42,392 nt of DNA from a bacterium (GTDB taxonomy: Bacteria; Patescibacteriota; Minisyncoccia; Phycocordibacterales; UBA1550). Made by a program: the position numbers and the translations under genes. Shown piece by piece: positions 38,295-42,392 of this stretch. The notes under the pieces were generated by a model. That model made no database searches. It was not told the origin of the DNA and saw only the letters and a program-made list of their open reading frames with translations. The stretch spans positions 1 to 42,392 of the forward strand of contig JAUSES010000039.1 in the NCBI GenBank assembly GCA_030649835.1, in the 5' to 3' direction. The first letter of the stretch is position 1. Every line of letters begins with the position of its first letter.

Positions 38295-38729
38295 ATGGGA
38301 AAAAAACGAATTATTAAAAAAGAAGGACAAAGCGTTGACCAGGGACTTGTATCTCGCGCTCTTTCTCGTACAGCAAAGAAGAAGCATGTTGAGGGAATCC
38401 TTTACGTACAGTCTACCTACAACAACACAAAGCTTTTACTTGCCGACAAGGCAGGGAACGCGCTTGTGTGGTCTTCTTCCGGTTCTCTTGGGTTCAAGGG
38501 CGCAAAGAAGGGTACCCCGTTTGCTGCGGCAAAGGTAGGTGAGCTTGTGGGAGAAAAAGCAGGTATGATCGGTATTAAGTCAGTAGATGTTGTGGTAAAG
38601 GGTGTGGGAGCAGGACGTGAGAGCTCCATTCGCGCTGTCAATTCAAAAGGAATTGACATTGCAATGATTAAAGACGTAACACCAGTACCTCACAACGGAC
38701 CTAAGCCAAAGAAGCCACGTAGAATTTAG
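38295..38729 (+). CDS. rpsK: 30S ribosomal protein S11
   Basis: 144 aa; a platform protein near the E site and Shine-Dalgarno helix. Core GILYVQSTYNNTKLLLADKAGNALVWSSSGSLGFKGAKKGTPFAA and the C-terminal DVTPVPHNGPKPKKPRRI. It starts 20 nt after the right terminus of the preceding foldback element, with no Shine-Dalgarno. Confidence 0.97.
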   Translation: MGKKRIIKKEGQSVDQGLVSRALSRTAKKKHVEGILYVQSTYNNTKLLLADKAGNALVWSSSGSLGFKGAKKGTPFAAAKVGELVGEKAGMIGIKSVDVVVKGVGAGRESSIRAVNSKGIDIAMIKDVTPVPHNGPKPKKPRRI

Positions 38730-38954
38730 AAAATTAGGAAGTGAGCGAAGCGAGCGACCATAATTTTCTAACCCAGTTAAATGATTTCAAATTAGCAGAC
38801 ACAATCACACTTTATGAAAAAAATACAAAACAATAATAATATGTCATTTGGACACTCAAAGGTGAATTTGAAATCACGATTTGAGGGCATCCTCAAATCG
38901 TATTTAACCGGGTGGAGATTTTTATAATCATTTCATTCATTAAAAATCAACCAT
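38730..38954. repeat. operon-gap foldback element, copy C (rpsK/rpsD)
   Basis: It fills the rpsK-rpsD gap. The three-way-junction core is near-identical to copy A: outer stem 38771-38782 with 38902-38913, an 11-bp perfect stem 38783-38793 with 38865-38875, and an 11-bp hairpin 38876-38886 with 38891-38901. The loop of the second stem is diverged but alignable (CACAATCACAC...TATGA). Confidence 0.88.
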
Positions 38955-39566
38955 ATGAGCAGAATTACCTGTAAAATTTGTCGTCGTCTCGGGGAGACCA
39001 TTTGCGGACGTGAGAAGTGCGCGTTTAAGAAGCGTCCGTACCCACCGGGAAAGATTATATCTGAAAAGAAACATCGTTCCACAGTGACCGACTACGGACG
39101 CCAGCTTAAGGAGAAGCAGAAGGTTCGCCACACATACGGTGTGAGTGAAAAGCAGTTTTCTAATTACGTAAAGGAAGCGTCCGGAAAGCGTGGTATCAAC
39201 CCATCAGAATATCTTTTTGAGGCGCTTGAGTCACGATTGGACAATGCAGTATTCCGCGGGGGGTTTGTGGGTTCACGTGCATTGGCACGTCAGGTCGTTT
39301 CGCACGGACATATTTTAGTAAATGGTCGCCGTAGCAACATTGCTTCGCGCCAAATGAAAGTAGGTGATGTCATCGCTATCCGCCCCGGAAGTATGACGAC
39401 CAAGATTTTCGAGGGGGTCGGGGAGCGCTTGAAGACCGCCACCGTGCCTACTTGGTTTAAGGTGGATGGCGACAAGGTAGAAGCGATACTCCAGGGGAAG
39501 CCAAAGCCAGGGCAAGCGGAGATGTCGTTCAATTTCACCGCGGTGATTGAGTTCTACAGTCGCTAG
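38955..39566 (+). CDS. rpsD: 30S ribosomal protein S4
   Basis: 203 aa; a primary 16S rRNA-binding protein and, in many bacteria, the alpha-operon repressor. The N-terminal C6-x2-C9...C17...C22 zinc site is present (the Cys-type S4). The S4 RNA-binding domain lies at about 92-155 (SRLDNAVFRGGFVGSRALARQVVSHGHILVNGRR). Whether it controls this operon through the upstream foldback elements is an open question. Confidence 0.96.
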   Translation: MSRITCKICRRLGETICGREKCAFKKRPYPPGKIISEKKHRSTVTDYGRQLKEKQKVRHTYGVSEKQFSNYVKEASGKRGINPSEYLFEALESRLDNAVFRGGFVGSRALARQVVSHGHILVNGRRSNIASRQMKVGDVIAIRPGSMTTKIFEGVGERLKTATVPTWFKVDGDKVEAILQGKPKPGQAEMSFNFTAVIEFYSR

Positions 39567-39651
39567 GTTCAGGCTCGGTTTGTTTCAAAAATTCAACGTT
39601 TGCATTTATCAATAAAATAAGGTATAGTTTCTCATTCTAATTTACACCATA

Positions 39652-40620
39652 ATGCTCGACTACAATATTACATTGCCATCAAAGCCAAAAGTTCTCTCTG
39701 AGGACGGTTTTAAGGGAAGTTATGAAATCGAAAGCCTGTATCCTGGATATGGACACACCCTCGGGAACTCACTTCGCCGTATTATTCTTTCGTCACTTTT
39801 GGGTGCCGCAATTACCACGGTAAAAATCGAAGGTGCTCAGCACGAGTTTTCTACTATAGCTGGTGTCAAAGAGGATGTTATTACAATCCTTCTCAATTTG
39901 AAAAAAGTTCGCTTTAAGCTTTCCACCATGGAGGCGCAGACCGTAACGCTCTCTATCAAGGGTGCAAAGGAGGTGAAGGCGAGCGACATTAAAGTTTCTG
40001 GTCAGGTGGAAGTTTTGAACGGAGATCAGCATATCGCAACACTCACTGACAAAAACGCATCGCTCAATATTGAAATCACCGTAGTGAAAGGCTTCGGATA
40101 TGTTTCAAAGGAAGTTCACCAGAAAGAAAAGGTGGATATTGGCACTATTGCCGTTGATGCAATCTTTACTCCTATTCGCCGTGTTAACTACGAAGTGGAC
40201 AACATGCGTGTGGGCGACCGTACCGACTTCAACCGTTTGCGCATTACAGTAGAGACCGATGGCACCATCACTCCTCGTCGCGCACTTGAGGCGTCTATTG
40301 AGATCATGGTCAACCAGCTCAAGAGCGTTATTGGATTTGTGGAGAAGGAAGAAGTTGTCGAGGAGGATGTTTCAGCAAAGGGCGACGAGAAACCCACAAA
40401 GAAGGATCCTGCAGACAATGACTTCTTGAAAACTCGCGTTGAAAATCTCGATCTCTCAACTCGTACCAACAATGCGCTTTCAAACGCAAACATTCGCACG
40501 ATTGGTGGTCTTGCGCGCAAGACAGAGGAAGATCTTTTGGAGATCGACGGCTTGGGCGACAAGGGTATTCAAGAAATCAAACGCGCATTGGGAGCTCACG
40601 ACATTACGCTCAAAGCATAA
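39652..40620 (+). CDS. rpoA: RNA polymerase alpha subunit
   Basis: 322 aa. The N-terminal domain (1-230) carries the dimerisation and assembly blocks GYGHTLGNSLRRIILSSL and RAVNYEV-type sequence (TPIRRVNYEVDNMRVGDRTDFNRL). After a charged linker (about 236-260), the C-terminal domain (263-322) has the two HhH-type motifs (RTIGGLARKTEEDLLEIDGLG). It closes the ribosomal operon. rplQ, which follows rpoA in most bacteria, is not here; a foldback element and pilus genes follow. Confidence 0.97.
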   Translation: MLDYNITLPSKPKVLSEDGFKGSYEIESLYPGYGHTLGNSLRRIILSSLLGAAITTVKIEGAQHEFSTIAGVKEDVITILLNLKKVRFKLSTMEAQTVTLSIKGAKEVKASDIKVSGQVEVLNGDQHIATLTDKNASLNIEITVVKGFGYVSKEVHQKEKVDIGTIAVDAIFTPIRRVNYEVDNMRVGDRTDFNRLRITVETDGTITPRRALEASIEIMVNQLKSVIGFVEKEEVVEEDVSAKGDEKPTKKDPADNDFLKTRVENLDLSTRTNNALSNANIRTIGGLARKTEEDLLEIDGLGDKGIQEIKRALGAHDITLKA

Positions 40621-40812
40621 CTTCCAAAAAATAATGAGCACAGCGAATATATTTTTCTTTATCCAGCCGTAGTTTTGATAAACAATCGAAATATGACACT
40701 ATACCGAACTGTAACAAAGAGTAATAAATGTCGGACAAGCTTCTGGCGCTCAAAACTACTGCTGGATGTAAGAGCTTCTAGTCTCGCTTTGCTCGATAAG
40801 AATCTCTAACAT
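40621..40812. repeat. operon-gap foldback element, copy D (rpoA/pilN-like)
   Basis: It fills the gap after rpoA. An 18-bp stem with one mismatch (40661-40678 with 40750-40767) encloses a diverged loop. The left flank (ATAATGAGCACAGCGAATAT) matches the inverted right flank of copy A, and the right flank (CTCGCTTTGCTCGATAAGAA) matches that of copy B. Confidence 0.8.
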
Positions 40813-41502
40813 ATGGACTCAGGAATAAATTCCAATTTCATACCGCACGACACCGCGCTCGACAGCGGAGCCGTCCAGCGTTCCGGCAGTCTTGCCGATT
40901 TGCTCGCCCTAATTGCGACCGTTCTTTTTGTCGCATCGATTGTTCTCGGTGTAGGAGTATTTCTTTACCAGCAATTTTTAGAGACCAGTGACAAAAGCAA
41001 GGTAGACCAGCTCGAACGCGCCAAAGCGGCATTCGATCCGGCGCTCATTCAGGAACTAACGAGGCTTGACGACAGAATGAGGGATGCAGACTTGGTATTG
41101 GGCAGTCATTTATCGGTGTCGTCTTTCTTCCATATGTTGGAGAAAATTACACTGACTACGGTTTCATTCCGTTCGCTCGCTTTCGACGCAGGTGACCCGC
41201 AAAACATAACAATCAAAATGGACGGTGTGGCGCAGAGTGTAAATTCTATTGCCCTGCAGGCGGATTTGTTCAGCAAGAGCGGAATCATCATCAGCCCAAT
41301 CTTTTCAAATATTAACAGGGAGAAAGACGGGGTCCACTTCAATTTGACAGCAATTTTAAATCCTTCAGGTCTTCGATATGCGCAGAAAGCGGCGGCCAGT
41401 TCCGCCACAGCCGGTTCGCGCGCGACAATAAACACTTCGTCTTTGAATTTGCAGATGCAGCCGCAATCGGGCTCGGGAAGCATTCCTACCCGTCAACCAT
41501 AA
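40813..41502 (+). CDS. type IV pilus assembly protein, PilN-like
   Basis: 229 aa: a short cytoplasmic N-terminus, one membrane helix (about 28-58, LADLLALIATVLFVASIVLGV), a short coiled coil (60-100), and a periplasmic/extracytoplasmic alpha-beta domain (SSFFHMLEKITLTTVSFRSLAF...). The order (this gene, then a PilO-like gene, then another membrane protein) is that of pilN-pilO-pilP. The C-terminal 35 residues are a low-complexity Ser/Ala/Gln tail. Identification is from topology and order; sequence likeness to classical PilN is low. Confidence 0.7.
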   Translation: MDSGINSNFIPHDTALDSGAVQRSGSLADLLALIATVLFVASIVLGVGVFLYQQFLETSDKSKVDQLERAKAAFDPALIQELTRLDDRMRDADLVLGSHLSVSSFFHMLEKITLTTVSFRSLAFDAGDPQNITIKMDGVAQSVNSIALQADLFSKSGIIISPIFSNINREKDGVHFNLTAILNPSGLRYAQKAAASSATAGSRATINTSSLNLQMQPQSGSGSIPTRQP

Positions 41503-41503
41503 T

Positions 41504-42106
41504 ATGATTCGCTCAATCGCTTCTTTGCTCGGTCTTGTCGTCGCAGGATTTGTATTTTTTCAATACACACAGCCGACTTACGGAAAAGTTCGCGCGATTC
41601 AAGCCGACATTGAGCAATATAATCAAGCGCTGGATAAAGCTGATGAACTCCAGCAGTTGAAGGACTCTCTGATTTCCAGATACAATGCGTTTGACCCCTC
41701 CGCCATCCAGCGATTGCATAAAATGCTTCCTGACCACGTGGATAATATTCGACTGATTTTGGATTTAGACGGAGTCGCCAGCCGTTTCGGAATGGCTTTG
41801 CAAAACGTGGTAATCAGCAATCCCGCGAGCGAGGCCGTGGGGCAGACGGCGATCGGCGCGATTAGCGCGGGAAAGCAGAAATACGATTCTCTCACTTTAA
41901 AATTCACTACCAGGGGAACATATGAAAACTTTGTAAGATTCTTGGAAGAGCTGGAATCGAGCCTTCGCATTGTTGATATGGTGTCTTTAACTGTAACTCC
42001 CGAAAGCTCAATTTCCGCGCCCATAGGAGTGGCGGGAGGTCCCCGACCCGGTCCTGCCTCTACATACAGATACGACATTACAATTAGAACCTATTGGTTG
42101 CGCTAG
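41504..42106 (+). CDS. type IV pilus assembly protein, PilO-like
   Basis: 200 aa: a membrane helix at about 5-22, a coiled coil (about 28-60), and a ferredoxin-like extracytoplasmic domain ending in YRYDITIRTYWLR. LPDHVDNIRLILDLDGVASRFGM and TTRGTYENFVRFLEELESSLRIVDM are typical of PilO, which forms heterodimers with PilN. It starts 1 nt after the PilN-like stop, so they are one operon. Confidence 0.78.
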   Translation: MIRSIASLLGLVVAGFVFFQYTQPTYGKVRAIQADIEQYNQALDKADELQQLKDSLISRYNAFDPSAIQRLHKMLPDHVDNIRLILDLDGVASRFGMALQNVVISNPASEAVGQTAIGAISAGKQKYDSLTLKFTTRGTYENFVRFLEELESSLRIVDMVSLTVTPESSISAPIGVAGGPRPGPASTYRYDITIRTYWLR

Positions 42107-42110
42107 ATAT

Positions 42111-42392
42111 ATGGACTTTATTATAAGACACAAGATAATCATCTTAATCCTGATATTAGCTGTCGGAGGATTTTTCTGGTACAGCTCCTCATCCGCAACT
42201 CCGAAGAGTCTATTGACCACCGAAACCTCGGGCACAGGGACGGTGTCGGCAAACAAGGACCTTGTCGCCACGCTTCTTACATTGCGAGCAGTAACGCTCT
42301 CGGGAACGATTCTCAGCGACGCATCTTTTTTGAGACTGAAAGATTTCAGCACGCAGGTAACCTTGGAGGATATGGGCAGGACAGACCCGTTC
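42111..42392 (+). CDS. third pilus-operon membrane protein, partial (cut by window end)
   Basis: 94 codons to the window edge with no stop; the gene starts at ATG 42111, 4 nt after the PilO-like stop. A membrane helix (about 6-23, RHKIIILILILAVGGFFWY) is followed by a Ser/Thr-rich linker and LLTLRAVTLSGTILSDASF...GRTDPF. It occupies the PilP position; I take it as a functional counterpart, not a proven homologue. Confidence 0.75.
   Translation, partial: MDFIIRHKIIILILILAVGGFFWYSSSSATPKSLLTTETSGTGTVSANKDLVATLLTLRAVTLSGTILSDASFLRLKDFSTQVTLEDMGRTDPF

Noticed and set aside
37369-40812. A CRISPR array or a classical insertion sequence in the repeat-rich gaps
   Set aside because: The repeats are few, palindromic and differently spaced, with no unit-length spacers and no transposase or Cas gene in the window.
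40813-42392. A foreign island judged by codon use
   Set aside because: Base use looks slightly different from the ribosomal genes, but not enough by eye to claim transfer.

Overview
The window reads as a small-genome bacterium of the Candidate Phyla Radiation (Patescibacteria), most like a Parcubacteria/Paceibacteria lineage. The reasons are trimmed housekeeping proteins (an SMC of 752 aa, a 242-aa PheS without its N-terminal arm, a PheT without the tRNA-binding domain, a ThrRS without TGS, a 196-aa EF-Ts), a NusB-Nudix fusion, CPR-style L32 and S4, type IV pilus PilM/N/O-like genes, and many small unrecognised membrane proteins. Genes end normally at TGA, so the standard bacterial code applies.

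Layout: 1-367 is a structured RNA-like segment, a terminator and the rpsB promoter/leader. 368-2193 is rpsB, tsf and a small membrane protein. 2237-3082 is an HTH/LAGLIDADG-like gene, a decayed tRNA duplication and tRNA-Thr(UGU). 3356-9350 is a cell-surface island: three DUF3494 (ice-binding-like) exported proteins, one of them an LPNTG sortase substrate that is now frameshifted, plus a sortase with a peptidoglycan-binding domain. 9440-15400 holds pheS, pheT, a small reverse-strand gene, gyrB and a small Cys-rich membrane protein. thrS and dnaE follow on the minus strand to 21332, with small membrane proteins between and after them. 21827-29822 holds rnhB, an ABC exporter, rpmF, nusB-nudix, rnc, a WHxH-motif protein and smc. 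29944-31653 is a patch of small accessory genes with a duplicated rnr fragment. rnr (-) and rpsP (+) diverge at 33.7 kb. A PilM/FtsA-like ATPase and its membrane partner follow, then infA-rpmJ-rpsM-rpsK-rpsD-rpoA, and the window ends in PilN/PilO-like genes and a cut-off third pilus gene.

Two themes run through the window. (1) Promoters and translation starts fall into two styles. Core genes (thrS, dnaE, rnhB, ABC exporter, rpmF, smc, rnr, rpsP, infA, probably pheS) have an extended -10 box 8-12 nt before the start codon, so their mRNAs should be leaderless. Small accessory genes have TTGACA-like promoters, a real 5' UTR and a strong Shine-Dalgarno. (2) Palindromic elements are unusually abundant. 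One family, with about 45-bp inverted ends, fills the stop-to-start gaps pheS/pheT, rpsM/rpsK, rpsK/rpsD and rpoA/pilN. Other palindromes form 22-30 bp terminator stems, and a 126-bp palindrome sits in frame inside dnaE. Two inverted 45-bp repeats sit in frame inside thrS.
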